From NCBI GenBank assembly GCA_019752045.1, contig JAIEMP010000001.1, positions 114,162 to 178,161 of the forward strand: 64,000 bases of DNA, in the 5' to 3' direction. Shown piece by piece: positions 41,493-51,697 of the stretch; positions within the stretch are counted from its first letter, which is position 1; each line of letters starts with the position of its first letter. The DNA is from Chitinophagaceae bacterium (GTDB taxonomy: Bacteria; Bacteroidota; Bacteroidia; Chitinophagales; Chitinophagaceae). Position numbers and translations under genes: made by a program. The notes beneath the pieces were generated by a model. That model was not told the origin of the DNA and ran no database searches. It saw nothing but the letters and a program-made list of their open reading frames with translations.

Positions 41493-41527
41493 GGGGCGGG
41501 CTGAAACTTCAGTCCGCCCTTCTTATT
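41493..41527 (+). terminator. Intrinsic terminator after secreted nuclease gene
   Basis: GGGCGGGCTGAA (41494-41505) pairs with TTCAGTCCGCCC (41508-41519), one G-T pair, then TTCTTATTT. Confidence 0.85.
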
Positions 41528-41681
41528 TAAAGCTGAACTCATTCAAAATCAGTCGTTCATTGTACCGTATTTTATTTCCTGCCCCCGGCTAAAACTCTTT
41601 TTACTAAAGCATTTGCTGCAGGCAAACAGGCTGCAAACCTTATATATCCTGAAAAAGGCCTAAAATTACCTGTTCAAATGC

Positions 41682-41712
41682 TTTGCCAACAAGGCCTGTT
41701 CCCCTACCTTTG
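41682..41712 (+). promoter_or_regulatory. Bacteroidota-type promoter of rpsF-rpsR-rplI
   Basis: TTTG (41682-41685), exactly 19 bases, TACCTTTG (41705-41712): a perfect match to the phylum consensus. Transcription should start near 41719, about 85 nt before the rpsF ATG. Confidence 0.8.
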
Positions 41713-41718
41713 CAGCCC

Positions 41719-41803
41719 CAAATCTGTATTGGCAGATTTCCCGATCGCAAGACCGGGATCCAATGGGCAAACCCAATTATTAATTTTTAAATCACAAACT
41801 GTA
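41719..41803 (+). ncRNA. Structured 5' leader of rpsF operon, possible S6:S18 autoregulatory RNA
   Basis: Two hairpins are visible: AAATCTG (41720-41726) / CAGATTT (41733-41739) and TCCCG (41739-41743) / CGGGA with an unpaired GACC next to it (41751-41758). Known S6:S18 leaders carry a CCG bulge that mimics the 16S site. The CCGGGA here is suggestive, but I cannot draw the consensus with certainty. Confidence 0.35.
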
Positions 41804-42157
41804 ATGAACAATTACGAAATGATGGTGATTTTTACCCCTGTTCTGTCTGACGATGAGTTTAAGACAGCACAAAAACGCTACACCGATTTACTCGCTGCAA
41901 ATGGCGGCGAAGTGGTGAACAGCAATCCATGGGGTTTAAAATCTCTCGCTTATCCAATCGAGAAAAAAACAACCGGTATTTACTGGGTTATTGAGTACAA
42001 AGCTCCTTCTGATTTCAATGCAAAACTGAACATTCAGTTGCATCGTGATGAGCAGGTACTCCGTCACATGTACACTGCACTCGACAAATATGCCGTTGAG
42101 TACAACGACCGGAAGAAAAAAGGCATTCCTACTGGTAACCAAAAAGCGGAGGCTTAA
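41804..42157 (+). CDS. rpsF: 30S ribosomal protein S6
   Basis: A 117-residue ribosomal protein, start MNNYEMMVIFTPVLSDDEF. The ATG at 41804 follows the 85-nt leader; starts further upstream lie in or before the promoter and are not credible. Family marks: YPIEKKTTGIYWVIEYKAPSDF and LNIQLHRDEQVLRHMYTALDKYAVEY. S6 binds S18 in the platform of the small subunit, and rpsR follows after 3 bp. The C-terminal tail RKKKGIPTGNQKAEA is typical of Bacteroidota S6. Confidence 0.97.
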   Translation: MNNYEMMVIFTPVLSDDEFKTAQKRYTDLLAANGGEVVNSNPWGLKSLAYPIEKKTTGIYWVIEYKAPSDFNAKLNIQLHRDEQVLRHMYTALDKYAVEYNDRKKKGIPTGNQKAEA

Positions 42158-42160
42158 GTC

Positions 42161-42424
42161 ATGGCAAAAAATGAAATTAAATACCTGACAGCGATCAAAA
42201 CTGATAAGCCCAGGAAGAAGTATTGCCGTTTTAAGAAATACGGTATCCGTTACATTGACTACAAAGATGTTGAGTTCCTGAAAAAATTTGTAAACGATCA
42301 GGGTAAGATTCTTCCCCGCCGTTTAACAGGTACTTCACTCAAGTATCAGCGTAAATTATCTGATGCGGTAAAGAAAGCCCGTCAAATGGCTTTGTTACCA
42401 TATGTAACAGATTTATTGAAATAA
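42161..42424 (+). CDS. rpsR: 30S ribosomal protein S18
   Basis: An 87-residue ribosomal protein. It contains [63 protein letters not shown] in the order expected for S18, including RRLTGTS. The Cys in KYCRFK is the only remnant of the zinc-type N-terminus. It lies between rpsF and rplI in the classical order. Confidence 0.97.
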   Translation: MAKNEIKYLTAIKTDKPRKKYCRFKKYGIRYIDYKDVEFLKKFVNDQGKILPRRLTGTSLKYQRKLSDAVKKARQMALLPYVTDLLK

Positions 42425-42508
42425 GAAAAATTAGTAACCTTTCCCTAACTCCCGGATTTTCGGGAAGACAGTTGAACAACTGGGTTTCGGAAACTAAAAA
42501 CAAACACA

Positions 42509-42958
42509 ATGGACGTTATTTTAATTCAGGATGTAAATACACTTGGTGGTAAAAACGAAGTGGTAAAAGTAAAAAACGGATATGCCCGTAACTTTTTAAT
42601 TCCTCAAAAAGTAGCTGTTGAAGCTTCTCCTTCTAACTTAAAGCAATTGGCTGAGCGTTTAAAAGTGCAGAAGAAGAAAGAAGATGCAATGCTGGCTGAA
42701 ATTAAATCGGTAATTGCAAAATTGACCGAAGCTCCTGTAAAGCTTACTGCTAAAACAGGTACAAGCGGAAAGATTTTTGGCAGCATCACAACTGTTATGG
42801 TTGCACGTGCAATTCGTGAACAAAAGGGTTACGACATTGACCGTCGTAAGATCCATATCATTGACGAAGTAAAAGAACTTGGTACACACAAAGCCAAAGT
42901 TGATTTTGCTAACGGCAACGAAGCTGAAATTGAATTAGAAGTTGTAGCTGAAGCTTAA
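42509..42958 (+). CDS. rplI: 50S ribosomal protein L9
   Basis: A 149-residue ribosomal protein. The N-terminal L9 motif is complete: VILIQDVNTLGGKNEVVKVKNGYARNFLIPQKVA. A long helix follows (LKQLAERLKVQKKKEDAMLAEI), then the C-terminal domain (TGTSGKIFGSITTVMVARAI, IDRRKIHIIDEVKELGTHKAKV). It is separated from rpsR by 84 bp but without a terminator, so it belongs to the same operon. A strong terminator follows. Confidence 0.97.
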   Translation: MDVILIQDVNTLGGKNEVVKVKNGYARNFLIPQKVAVEASPSNLKQLAERLKVQKKKEDAMLAEIKSVIAKLTEAPVKLTAKTGTSGKIFGSITTVMVARAIREQKGYDIDRRKIHIIDEVKELGTHKAKVDFANGNEAEIELEVVAEA

Positions 42959-42978
42959 TTTCTTTTTAACTGAAATAC

Positions 42979-43010
42979 AAAGTCCTGCTTTTTTAAGCAG
43001 GACTTTTTTA
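42979..43010 (+). terminator. Intrinsic terminator after rplI
   Basis: AGTCCTGCTT (42981-42990) pairs with AAGCAGGACT (42995-43004), then TTTTTT. It lies just before the next gene at 43033. Confidence 0.92.
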
Positions 43011-43032
43011 TTTTCATCCTGAAAACACAACT

Positions 43033-44667
43033 ATGATCTGTAAAATATTTTCAGCAGTATTTATATTATCGGGTTTTCTTTCAATCAGTTTATCCTCCTG
43101 CCGTTCTTCCAACGGGAAAGAAAAAGAGATTCTTATTGATACTGCCCCTAAGCCGGCTAACGATATTACGTTACCCGGCAATTTCAGCACGCAAACAAAA
43201 CTGAAATTCGACAGCAGTGCTATCAGCAATTTCTTTCAACAATACCCTTTACTAAAAGAGTTTGATAAAGACCTGCACGGGTTTTACAAAAACCGAAAGT
43301 TTGCCTACGCCTGGTTCGACCAGAAAGGTTTAATTGAACAGGCCGGAAATCTCTTTAACAGAATTGAAAATATTTCTGATGAAGGAGTAACAGTTCAATT
43401 ACTGTATGAAGATGAATTTCATAAAATGATGGATGACGATTCAACAGAAATCCTGACAGACAAAGCAAACCCAACTGTTGAACTGATGCTCACAGCCCAA
43501 TACTTTTTTTATGCAAAAAAAATATGGACAGGCCTTGGCATAAAAGGAATGAAAGAAAGCAATTGGGATCTGCCAAGAAAAAAACTGGCATACGATGCTT
43601 TTCTGGATTCGCTGCTTGAAGAACCATCGTCAGTATTTATGAAAAACGAACCGGTGTTCAGGCAATATGGTTTGTTGAAAACGTTTCTGAAAAAATACCG
43701 CAGCATTGAAGAAAGCGGACAATGGAAACCGATTCAACCAGATCAAAAGACATACAGATTAAACGACAGCAGTAACGTCGTAACGGAGATAAGAGAACAT
43801 CTTTTTTTGTTGGGCGATTTAGCATCAAACAATCAATCGCATTTGTTTGATGCAGAACTCGAGCTGGCTGTAAAACGTTTTCAGCAACGCTATGGAATCA
43901 ATGATGATGGTATTGTTGGGCCGGGAATGATTGCAGAATTAAACTACCCGTTACCGAAGCGTGTGGAGCAGGTTATTGTAAACATGGAACGTTGCCGTTG
44001 GTTACCTGTTGCATTAAACGACGATTACATTGTTGTAAACATTCCGGAGTATAAATTTCATGCATTTGAAAACGATTCACTTGCATGGAGTATGAATGTA
44101 GTAGTTGGTACGGTGTTGAATAAAACAGCCATTTTTAATGGCATGATGGATAACGTGGTATTTAGTCCTTACTGGAATATACCTGCCTCCATTAAGAATA
44201 AAGAAATACTGCCGGCCATCCGTCGCAACAGCAATTATCTTGCAAACAACCATATGGAATGGAATGGGAACATGATTCGCCAAAAACCGGGGCCATGGAA
44301 TGCATTGGGGAAGGTGAAGTTTTTATTCCCCAACAGCCATAGTATTTATCTGCACGATACGCCATCAAAATCTTTATTCAGCCGTGATAAAAGAGCATTC
44401 AGTCATGGTTGTATTCGTGTGGAAGATCCAAAACGTTTAGCTATATATGTACTGCGCCGTCAACCCGAATGGACAGAGGCCCGTATTGATTCGGCCATGA
44501 ATGCAGAAAAAGAATTGTATGTAAAAATTGCAAGACCAATCCCTGTATTTATTGCTTATTTTACGTCGTGGGTTGATAGAGAGGGGCGACTCAATTTCCG
44601 TAACGATATTTATAAACGTGACGAACGTTTAGCTGAAATGATGATTGAAAATTCAAAACTGAAATAA
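43033..44667 (+). CDS. L,D-transpeptidase lipoprotein (YcbB-like, with peptidoglycan-binding domain)
   Basis: A 544-residue envelope protein. Signal MICKIFSAVFILSGFLSISLSSC with an SSC lipobox. An N-terminal scaffold region (about residues 60-210) is followed by a PG_binding_1 helix bundle (about 260-310: LFLLGDLASNNQSHLFDAELELAVKRFQQRYGINDDGIVGPGMIAEL) and the YkuD catalytic domain (about 325-490) with His458 and Cys460 in FSHGCIRVEDP. The enzyme makes 3-3 cross-links or attaches proteins to peptidoglycan. The overall layout and length match the YcbB/LdtD group. Its stop overlaps the next start by 1 bp (TAATG). Confidence 0.92.
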   Translation: MICKIFSAVFILSGFLSISLSSCRSSNGKEKEILIDTAPKPANDITLPGNFSTQTKLKFDSSAISNFFQQYPLLKEFDKDLHGFYKNRKFAYAWFDQKGLIEQAGNLFNRIENISDEGVTVQLLYEDEFHKMMDDDSTEILTDKANPTVELMLTAQYFFYAKKIWTGLGIKGMKESNWDLPRKKLAYDAFLDSLLEEPSSVFMKNEPVFRQYGLLKTFLKKYRSIEESGQWKPIQPDQKTYRLNDSSNVVTEIREHLFLLGDLASNNQSHLFDAELELAVKRFQQRYGINDDGIVGPGMIAELNYPLPKRVEQVIVNMERCRWLPVALNDDYIVVNIPEYKFHAFENDSLAWSMNVVVGTVLNKTAIFNGMMDNVVFSPYWNIPASIKNKEILPAIRRNSNYLANNHMEWNGNMIRQKPGPWNALGKVKFLFPNSHSIYLHDTPSKSLFSRDKRAFSHGCIRVEDPKRLAIYVLRRQPEWTEARIDSAMNAEKELYVKIARPIPVFIAYFTSWVDREGRLNFRNDIYKRDERLAEMMIENSKLK

Positions 44668-45542
44668 TGTACTCAAAAATTATTGCCGGCACTATGAAAT
44701 GGGGAGCATGGGGTGCCAGGTTTGATACTGCATCGTATGAACAAATGATTAAGGACTGTATTGAAGCAGGTGTTACAACATTTGATCATGCAGATATTTA
44801 TGGCGATTATACCACGGAAGAAGAGTTTGGTAAAGTACTGCAGCAGGAACCATCGCTTCGCCGGCAAATGCAAATCATTACAAAGTGTGGAATACAAATG
44901 GTTTCGGCTAACCGGCCGCATCATAAAATAAAATCGTACGACAGCTCGTATGAACATATCATTGAATCGGTTGAAACATCACTTAAAAATTTAGCTACAG
45001 ATTACATTGATTGTTTACTCATTCATCGTCCGGATCCTTTATTCAACGCCGATGAAGTGGCAAAAGCATTTGAACAGTTAAAACAGCAGGGAAAAGTGTT
45101 GCAATTCGGTGTTTCGAATTTCCGTAAATGGCAGGTTGATTTATTGAGAAGCCGTTTCCCCGTTGCTGTAAATCAGATTGAATGTTCGCTGCTTCATTTA
45201 GATCCTTTTGGTGATGGAACATTGGATCAATGCCAGCAGCATCATATCATTCCGATGGCCTGGAGCCCGATGGGCGCCGGAAATTTATTTAATACAACGG
45301 ATGATGACGAGCGGAATAAACGCATCATTGCTGTAGCTAACATGCTTGCAGAAAAATATGCAACAAGAGCTGATGTGATTCTGTTAAGCTGGTTAATGAC
45401 ACATCCATCCAATATTTTACCGGTATTAGGCACATCTAAAACAGAACGTATAAAAGCAGCAGTATCTGCCACACAAATAAAATTAGAACGTGAAGAATGG
45501 TTCATGCTCTGGCGTGCAAGCACAGGCAAAGAAGTAGCCTGA
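44667..45542 (+). CDS. Aldo/keto reductase
   Basis: A 291-residue NAD(P)H-dependent oxidoreductase with a TIM-barrel fold, YdhF-like. Marks: MKWGAWG at the start, FDHADIYGDYTTEEEFGKVL with catalytic Asp and Tyr of the tetrad, ITKCGIQ (Lys), DCLLIHRPDPL (His), FGVSNFRKWQVDLL, QIECSLLHLDP, MAWSPMGAGNLF and ILPVLGTSKTERIKAAV (cofactor binding). The substrate is unknown. It is translationally joined to the L,D-transpeptidase gene by a 1-bp overlap, although no functional link is evident. Confidence 0.9.
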   Translation: MYSKIIAGTMKWGAWGARFDTASYEQMIKDCIEAGVTTFDHADIYGDYTTEEEFGKVLQQEPSLRRQMQIITKCGIQMVSANRPHHKIKSYDSSYEHIIESVETSLKNLATDYIDCLLIHRPDPLFNADEVAKAFEQLKQQGKVLQFGVSNFRKWQVDLLRSRFPVAVNQIECSLLHLDPFGDGTLDQCQQHHIIPMAWSPMGAGNLFNTTDDDERNKRIIAVANMLAEKYATRADVILLSWLMTHPSNILPVLGTSKTERIKAAVSATQIKLEREEWFMLWRASTGKEVA

Positions 45543-45851
45543 TTATTTTTTAACACACTGCAGCACCAGATAACGATTGGTAAAACCAAACCGCGGAGTT
45601 GAATAAAGCCGTTTTATCAACGAACCCGGATGTGTGCAGTAGTACCCAATCAGATTTTTCCGCAACCCTTCTGATCGTTTTTCTTTTTTCTTCCAGATTG
45701 AAAAAAGAGAGAACGGTTGTACCTGTATCAATTTTTGCTGAATTGCAAAACCATTTGCCCAAAGCAACTGCTCAAAACTTTTTTCAGTAAAATCATGCAG
45801 ATGATATGGATTGGCATCAACAGATGGTGTAACAGGAACAGAACAAATCTA
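45543..45851 (-). pseudogene. 3' remnant of a SAM methyltransferase gene
   Basis: An open reading frame without a start runs on the minus strand from about 45851 to the TAA at 45543-45545. It encodes ICSVPVTPSVDANPYHLHDF, then TEKSFEQLLWANGFAIQQ and a C-terminal part ending NRYLVLQCVKK. The sequence PVTPSVDANPYHLHDFTEKSFEQLL is typical of the last third of class I methyltransferases (the strand and helix after motif III). A TAG lies directly upstream in frame, and the SAM-binding part is missing. This looks like a truncated gene left by deletion, convergent with the aldo/keto reductase gene. Confidence 0.65.
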
Positions 45852-45912
45852 CATTCGGCATATCTTAAATGAGGATTAAAATACAACCGGCAACTGTAAC
45901 TTTGTCTACTTT

Positions 45913-47568
45913 ATGAACAGAACAAACATACTGCTCCTATTTACTCTCCTCATTATTGTTTATTGCTGCGCCATTCCTGTTGATGTAATGGATGCAGATG
46001 CCTCACAGTATGCAGCCATGAGCAGAGAAATGAAAGAAAGCGGCAGCTATTTGCAGGTTTTTGAGCAGGGTAAAGATTATTTAGATAAACCTCCTTTTTT
46101 ATTTTGGGTAAGCAGTTTGTCTATGCTCATTTTTGGAGAGAATAATTTTGCTTTTAAGTTGCCCTCTATACTTTTTGCCATCCTTGCCATTTTTGCAACC
46201 TACCGTTTTACAAAATTATTTTACGATCATGCCATTGCTTTACTCGCTGCCATTGTATTGGCAAGTTGCCAGGCATTTTTTTTAATTACAAATGATATAC
46301 GTACCGATACGATATTAATGAGTTGGGTGATTATTGCACTGTGGCAACTGGCGGTATGGATGCAATCAAATAAAATCATTCATTTTCTGTTGGGTTGTGC
46401 AGCCATTGGTGCAGGCATGGTTACCAAAGGTCCCATTGCTTTATTCGTTCCCGTTTTTGCTTTTGGCAGTCACTTTGTTTTGCAACGAAAATTTAATTAC
46501 CTGTTTAAACCCGTTTATCTTTTAGGATTATTCGTAATTGCAGTTGTATTAATTCCCATGAGCATTGGGCTGTACCAGCAATTTGATCTGCATCCTGAAA
46601 AAACAGTCAACGGATTAAAAAATGTTTCCGGTTTAAAATTCTTTTACTGGACACAAAGCTTTGGCCGCATCACCGGCGAAAACGCATGGAACAACCATGC
46701 GCCTTTCAGTTTCCTGTTCGAAAACTTATTGTGGGGTATGTTACCATGGACGCTGTTTTTTGTTGCAGGCTTTATCCGTGATCTTGTACAGATTATTCGA
46801 AACAAGTTTCATGTTGCAGCTTCTGAAGAATTTATTACAACTGGTGGATTTGTTTTAACCTATTGCTCTCTGGCTATTTCAAAATACCAACTGCCACATT
46901 ATATCTATGTAGTGTTACCATTGATTGCCATCAGCACGGCAAAAATGATCCATGCCATTTTCTGGCAAAACAAATTTCCGGTGCTTAAAAAGATTATCAT
47001 TCCCATTCAATGGCTGGTTGTAGCAGTACTGCTTGCTTCACCCGTTTTATTACTGCGTTTTGCTTTTCCTGCACAAACAATCTGGCCTTGGCTCATTCCT
47101 GTTGCAGGAGGAGTTGCAGTGTTGTTAATTTTAGTGTATAAAAACATCAGCCAAAAATTATTCAACATTTCCCTTGCGTTGATCATTGTCTTAAACATCT
47201 TTTTATCACTCTGGTTTTATCCAAACGTTTTAAAATACCAGGCAGGAAGTGTTGTGGGGCGATATATTGCCGAACAAAAAATTGAACGTGATAATTTTTT
47301 TATGTTTCAGGTTACAGGGATTGCTGAATCAATTCATTTCTACAGCAAACGTATTGTAAAAGCAGTTGACCGTATTGATTCACTCCCGGCAAATACTTAT
47401 CTCCTCACAATGGATGGAGGGTTGCAACATATTAAAACAACAGGCCGTTCTTTTGAAATAGTAAAGCAGGGGAAGGATTATCATGTGACTGCCTTAACTG
47501 CTAAATTTCTCAATCACAAAACCAGACATGAACAGGGAAACAATTATTATGTACTTAAATTGAAGTAA
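45913..47568 (+). CDS. Glycosyltransferase family 39 / ArnT-like membrane mannosyltransferase
   Basis: A 551-residue integral membrane enzyme with about 12 helices. The first luminal loop carries the acidic substrate motif DVMDADASQYAAMSREM (about residues 24-40), then KDYLDKPPFLFWVSSLS, and NDIRTDTILMSWVIIALW, all usual in PMT/ArnT-type enzymes that move a sugar from a polyprenyl phosphate. MVTKGPIALFVP is another conserved loop. The C-terminal soluble domain (about 440-551) resembles those of ArnT-like proteins. The convergent neighbour is a polyprenyl-phosphate glycosyltransferase of GT2 type that could make its donor. A TAACTTTG box lies 8 bp before the ATG. Confidence 0.88.
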   Translation: MNRTNILLLFTLLIIVYCCAIPVDVMDADASQYAAMSREMKESGSYLQVFEQGKDYLDKPPFLFWVSSLSMLIFGENNFAFKLPSILFAILAIFATYRFTKLFYDHAIALLAAIVLASCQAFFLITNDIRTDTILMSWVIIALWQLAVWMQSNKIIHFLLGCAAIGAGMVTKGPIALFVPVFAFGSHFVLQRKFNYLFKPVYLLGLFVIAVVLIPMSIGLYQQFDLHPEKTVNGLKNVSGLKFFYWTQSFGRITGENAWNNHAPFSFLFENLLWGMLPWTLFFVAGFIRDLVQIIRNKFHVAASEEFITTGGFVLTYCSLAISKYQLPHYIYVVLPLIAISTAKMIHAIFWQNKFPVLKKIIIPIQWLVVAVLLASPVLLLRFAFPAQTIWPWLIPVAGGVAVLLILVYKNISQKLFNISLALIIVLNIFLSLWFYPNVLKYQAGSVVGRYIAEQKIERDNFFMFQVTGIAESIHFYSKRIVKAVDRIDSLPANTYLLTMDGGLQHIKTTGRSFEIVKQGKDYHVTALTAKFLNHKTRHEQGNNYYVLKLK

Positions 47569-47572
47569 TTGA

Positions 47573-48295
47573 TTACTTAAAAAGATTGTAACGCAGGATG
47601 CACCAGATGGCTCTGAATCCATCTTTCCAGTTTATTTTTTTTCCCTCCGCATAGGTTCTTCCGTAATAAGAAATTCCTACTTCATAAATCCGGATATTGG
47701 GTTGGCGTGAAATCTTGGCTGTTACTTCCGGTTCAAAACCGAAACGGGTTTCTTTCAGATCAATGCTTTGAATAATTTCTCTTCTGAATAATTTATAACA
47801 GGTCTCCATATCTGTTAAGTTCAGATTGGTAAACATGTTGGACAATGTTGTGAGTACTTTATTTCCGATGCTGTGCCAGAAGAATAAAATACGATGGGCA
47901 TTACCACCCATAAAACGTGAACCATACACCACATCAGCAAAACCATCGAGCACCGGTTTTAATAAAACATTGTATTCTTCCGGATTGTATTCAAGATCTG
48001 CATCTTGAATGATTACCAGCTCACCGGTTGCTTTTTGAATACCTGTATGCAAAGCAGCACCCTTGCCTTTGTTCATTTCATGATTGTGCAAAACAATATT
48101 TAATTCCGATTGCTTAATGTAGTTTTCAATTGCTGCTCTGGTATCATCAGTGCTGCAATCATTGATAATGATCACTTCCTTTTGAATATTGTTGACGAGT
48201 TGAACTGCTGCCACTTTATCAAGAATCAGATGAATGGTTCTCGCTTCGTTGTAAGCAGGAATAACAATAGATAATTTAAAAATATCCGGTATCAT
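47573..48295 (-). CDS. GT2 family glycosyltransferase, polyprenyl-phosphate type (DPM1-like)
   Basis: A 240-residue cytosolic GT-A enzyme. [18 protein letters not shown] (start), [54 protein letters not shown] with the DxD-like motif and GSRFMGG follow the pattern of dolichol/polyprenyl-phosphate mannose or glucose synthases. [15 protein letters not shown] is also typical. There is no C-terminal membrane domain. It probably makes a lipid-linked sugar for the neighbouring GT39 enzyme, whose stop lies 4 bp from its own. Confidence 0.9.
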   Translation of the reverse strand: MIPDIFKLSIVIPAYNEARTIHLILDKVAAVQLVNNIQKEVIIINDCSTDDTRAAIENYIKQSELNIVLHNHEMNKGKGAALHTGIQKATGELVIIQDADLEYNPEEYNVLLKPVLDGFADVVYGSRFMGGNAHRILFFWHSIGNKVLTTLSNMFTNLNLTDMETCYKLFRREIIQSIDLKETRFGFEPEVTAKISRQPNIRIYEVGISYYGRTYAEGKKINWKDGFRAIWCILRYNLFK

Positions 48296-48410
48296 GAATC
48301 ACTGTTCGGTTTTGAAGCTGCAATTTTACAGAATAATTGTTGGGTGATGGTTATTTATTTCGCTCGGCTATTTAATCACCTTTCTATCTTTCGTCATTTT
48401 AATAACTAAA

Positions 48411-48438
48411 AAGATGGCAACACATGTGTTGCCATCTT
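48411..48438 (-). terminator. Intrinsic terminator after BNR-repeat protein gene
   Basis: A perfect 28-nt palindrome, arms AAGATGGCAACACA / TGTGTTGCCATCTT, flanked by A and T runs. It lies 14 bp after the stop of the minus-strand gene and could act in both directions. Confidence 0.9.
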
Positions 48439-48451
48439 TTTTAAAAAACAT

Positions 48452-51400
48452 TTACTGAATAACCGGTGATATATTCGCCGCTTTAAATTTCTGATTGTAT
48501 TCATCTACTGCCTTTTTCAAGTCAACATCCATTTGCGTTTTATGCTTCATCCATTCTGCTTCCAGATCGGTTAAACGCATTTTCAAACCGTTCGTGATAC
48601 GTGGATCATGTGAGTCGGCCAGTGTCTTGAGGTTAAAAAATTCCGCATTCAGTTTACTTGGCCAATTAATGACATCCTGAAAATTGCGTTGTCTTGTTTC
48701 AATTAAATTACTTTCTAACGCTGTAATCTTTTTAATGAGTGCTGTTCCGGCTTCTACCAAATCCTTTTGCTCTTTTTTATCTTTCAACAGTTCATTGTAA
48801 TGCTCCACTTGCTTTTTTATCTTGCGCAGATCAATGATTGCGGTGTGTATGGTACTGATGTCTTTTGATACCCGTGTAAGAAACTGTTGTTGCTCTGCCC
48901 AGTCAATTGCAGAAACAGATAAATTTGGATCCTGTGTTACTGTAAACATTGTTTCGCTGTTGGCTCCTTTAAAACTTAATACAGCTTTATAAGTTCCGGG
49001 TGGCAAACGATGTCCTCTAAAATCGCCCATGGTATAAGCACCGGTAATATCGGGAGTAATATTCTCACCACGGAAATCCCATGCAAAACGGTTCATCCCT
49101 TCTTCCGTACTTAACACTACAGGTGGCGGTGGGCCACCGGGGTAACGTTTATAATCCGGATTGGGTTTGTTGGTATACGTTCTTACTACTGTTCCACCGC
49201 TGTTCATTACCGTTAGTTGTACGGTACTTGTATCTGGTTTTGATGGCAAGTAATAATCAAACATGACACCTTCAACAGGGTTACTTCCAAATGCATTCCC
49301 CGGATCTAATCCCGGAATACTTGCTGCACCGCTGTAACGTACAGTTGTTTTAGGACTGAAAATTTTTAATTGTTTATTCGTCCAGATGTTTGCGGCCTGT
49401 TGAAACGGACTGAGATCATCCAGTATCCAGAATGCACGACCGGCAGTTGCTGCAACAAGATCGTTGTCTTTAATCATAAGATCTGTAACAAGTACAACCG
49501 GTAAATTCAATTGCATTTTATTCCATTGTTCACCACCGTTGTACGAAATGTAAAATCCACGTTCACTACCGGCATAGAGTAACCCTTTTACTTTTTTATC
49601 TTCTCTGATCACCCGAATAAAATCGTCAGCATCTACACCTGCACTGATCTTTGTCCAAGTTTTACCATAGTCAGTTGTTTTATAGGTGTATGATCCATAA
49701 TCATTGAATTTATAACGGGTGGCACATACATAAGCCGTGGCTTTATCATGCGGAGACAGTTCAATAGAATGAACCATACTTTCCTGCAAGCCTGTTGGTG
49801 TTACATTGCTCCAGCTGTTGCCTGCATTCATGCTAACAAATACAAATCCGCAATCACTGCCGGTCCAGATAACTCCTTTTTCTAAGTTTGATTCTGTGAT
49901 GTAGTTGATGGTATTATAGTTTTCGCCGCCTGCACCTTCGTTGGTGATAGGTCCGCCACCAACACCTTGTTTCATTTTTTCATTGCGTGTAAGATCAGGA
50001 CTGATAGCTTCCCATGTAAGACCACCGTTACTTGTTTTTAATACAACATTACCTGCATGATAAATTGTTTTAGGATCGTGTGGCGATGCAAGGATGGGTG
50101 CATTCCAGTTAAACCTGTACTTCATATCCTTTGGCTCAATAGCAAGATTCAACGATGGATAAGCCTGAATATCTTTTGCCTCCATTGTTTTTGTATCGAG
50201 CACTTCAATATAACCTTGGTAACATCCGCCATAAAGTAATACAGGATTGTTGGGATCAAATGCAAGCGTTGAACTTTCGCATCCTGCACTGGCCATCCAA
50301 TCTTTTTCTGTAATTCCAAATCCGTTGGTACGGCTGGCGATCATCACCGATGTATTATCCTGCTGACCACCATACACCCAATACGGAAAACGATTATCAA
50401 CATTTACACGATAAAATTGTGCAGTTGGTTGATTCATGATACTGCTCCAGCTTCTGCAATTGTTGTAAGTGATCTCTGCACCGCCATCATCAGCTAAACC
50501 AATGTTGGCGGGGTTATCAGGATTGATCCACAAATCATGTGTATCACCATGACCCACTCTTACATTGCTGAAAGTTCTGCCACCATCAATGGATTTCATC
50601 ATGGGTGCATTTAATACATACACTATATTTTCATTTTTAGGATCTGCAAACACTTCCATATAATACCATGAGCGTGAAGTGATGTTTTGATCATTGCTTT
50701 GCAATGCCCAACGCTTACCTCCATCATCGCTCCTGTACAAACCGGCTTTTGATTTTTCTGCTTCAACTATTGCAAATACTTTATTTGGATTGGCTCTTGA
50801 AACAGACAGGCCGATCTTACCCATTTCAGCAGGAAGTCCATCCACCATCTTAACCCATGTTTCACCTGCATCGGTTGATTTATAAATTGCACAACCATTA
50901 CCACCACTTACCACCTTCCATGGTAAACGTTGATGCTGCCATGTAGCTGCATATAAAACACGTGGATTGTTCATATCCATCACCAAACTTGAAATACCTG
51001 AACTATCGTTAACGAATAATGTTTTCTTCCAGGTAGCACCAGCATCTGTTGATTTGTAAACACCACGATCGGCATTGGGGCCATGAGCAGTTCCCTGTGC
51101 ACCAACATATACTACATCAGGATTACCGGGATGAATCACGACATCACTTATATGCCTTGTATTCATCAAGCCAACATTCTTCCACGTTTTTCCTGCATCG
51201 GTTGATTTATAAATACCATCTCCATAAGAAGTCATCACACCACGAACGGCATGCTCACCGGTACCAACATAAATTACATTGGGATCACTTTCACTTACTG
51301 CAATATCTCCAATAGAACCAACTTTAAAAAAACCATCGCTGATGTTTTGCCATGCAAGTCCGCCATCTTCTGTTTTCCAAACACCTCCACCGGTATAGCC

Positions 51401-51613
51401 GGCATAAAATAATTTATCGTTTCCTTTAACGCCACTGATGGCATTGGCACGCCCTCCTCTGAAAGGGCCGATATTCCGCCATTTCAACGGTTTAAATACT
51501 TCATTATAATTAATACCGTAACCAGACGATGAAGTGGTTATTTTTTGTTTTTGTGCAGTAACTGCACTCACAAGAATGAAAAACAAAGACAGCAGGAAAA
51601 AACATTTTCTCAT
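48452..51613 (-). CDS. Exported sortilin/BNR-repeat (VPS10-like) protein
   Basis: A 1053-residue protein with signal [21 protein letters not shown]. About ten repeats of the Asp-box kind form one or two beta-propellers (about residues 30-690): [96 protein letters not shown]-terminal part (about 790-1053) has a FlgD-like beta segment ([32 protein letters not shown]) and a coiled-coil end. Family members are annotated as glycosyl hydrolases but lack a shown activity. Likely in the periplasm or at the surface. Confidence 0.88.
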   Translation of the reverse strand: MRKCFFLLSLFFILVSAVTAQKQKITTSSSGYGINYNEVFKPLKWRNIGPFRGGRANAISGVKGNDKLFYAGYTGGGVWKTEDGGLAWQNISDGFFKVGSIGDIAVSESDPNVIYVGTGEHAVRGVMTSYGDGIYKSTDAGKTWKNVGLMNTRHISDVVIHPGNPDVVYVGAQGTAHGPNADRGVYKSTDAGATWKKTLFVNDSSGISSLVMDMNNPRVLYAATWQHQRLPWKVVSGGNGCAIYKSTDAGETWVKMVDGLPAEMGKIGLSVSRANPNKVFAIVEAEKSKAGLYRSDDGGKRWALQSNDQNITSRSWYYMEVFADPKNENIVYVLNAPMMKSIDGGRTFSNVRVGHGDTHDLWINPDNPANIGLADDGGAEITYNNCRSWSSIMNQPTAQFYRVNVDNRFPYWVYGGQQDNTSVMIASRTNGFGITEKDWMASAGCESSTLAFDPNNPVLLYGGCYQGYIEVLDTKTMEAKDIQAYPSLNLAIEPKDMKYRFNWNAPILASPHDPKTIYHAGNVVLKTSNGGLTWEAISPDLTRNEKMKQGVGGGPITNEGAGGENYNTINYITESNLEKGVIWTGSDCGFVFVSMNAGNSWSNVTPTGLQESMVHSIELSPHDKATAYVCATRYKFNDYGSYTYKTTDYGKTWTKISAGVDADDFIRVIREDKKVKGLLYAGSERGFYISYNGGEQWNKMQLNLPVVLVTDLMIKDNDLVAATAGRAFWILDDLSPFQQAANIWTNKQLKIFSPKTTVRYSGAASIPGLDPGNAFGSNPVEGVMFDYYLPSKPDTSTVQLTVMNSGGTVVRTYTNKPNPDYKRYPGGPPPPVVLSTEEGMNRFAWDFRGENITPDITGAYTMGDFRGHRLPPGTYKAVLSFKGANSETMFTVTQDPNLSVSAIDWAEQQQFLTRVSKDISTIHTAIIDLRKIKKQVEHYNELLKDKKEQKDLVEAGTALIKKITALESNLIETRQRNFQDVINWPSKLNAEFFNLKTLADSHDPRITNGLKMRLTDLEAEWMKHKTQMDVDLKKAVDEYNQKFKAANISPVIQ

Positions 51614-51697
51614 GGCAATTCATTTAACAGTAATGGTTGATTAAATACTATTAAATGTAATAATAAAATGATTGAATGGAAAAGAAAATGCTGCAGT

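Larger units (their letters stand above)
41473..41803. other. Terminator, promoter and leader region before rpsF
   Basis: These 331 bp contain the terminator of the nuclease gene (41493-41520), a promoter at 41682-41712 and an 85-nt structured leader of rpsF. No extra gene; an open frame that begins at 41678 is the untranslated leader read in the rpsF frame. Confidence 0.6.

Noticed and set aside
41678..41803. An N-terminal extension of ribosomal protein S6
   Set aside because: The added 42 residues would be read from the promoter and leader; S6 begins MNNYEMMVIF.
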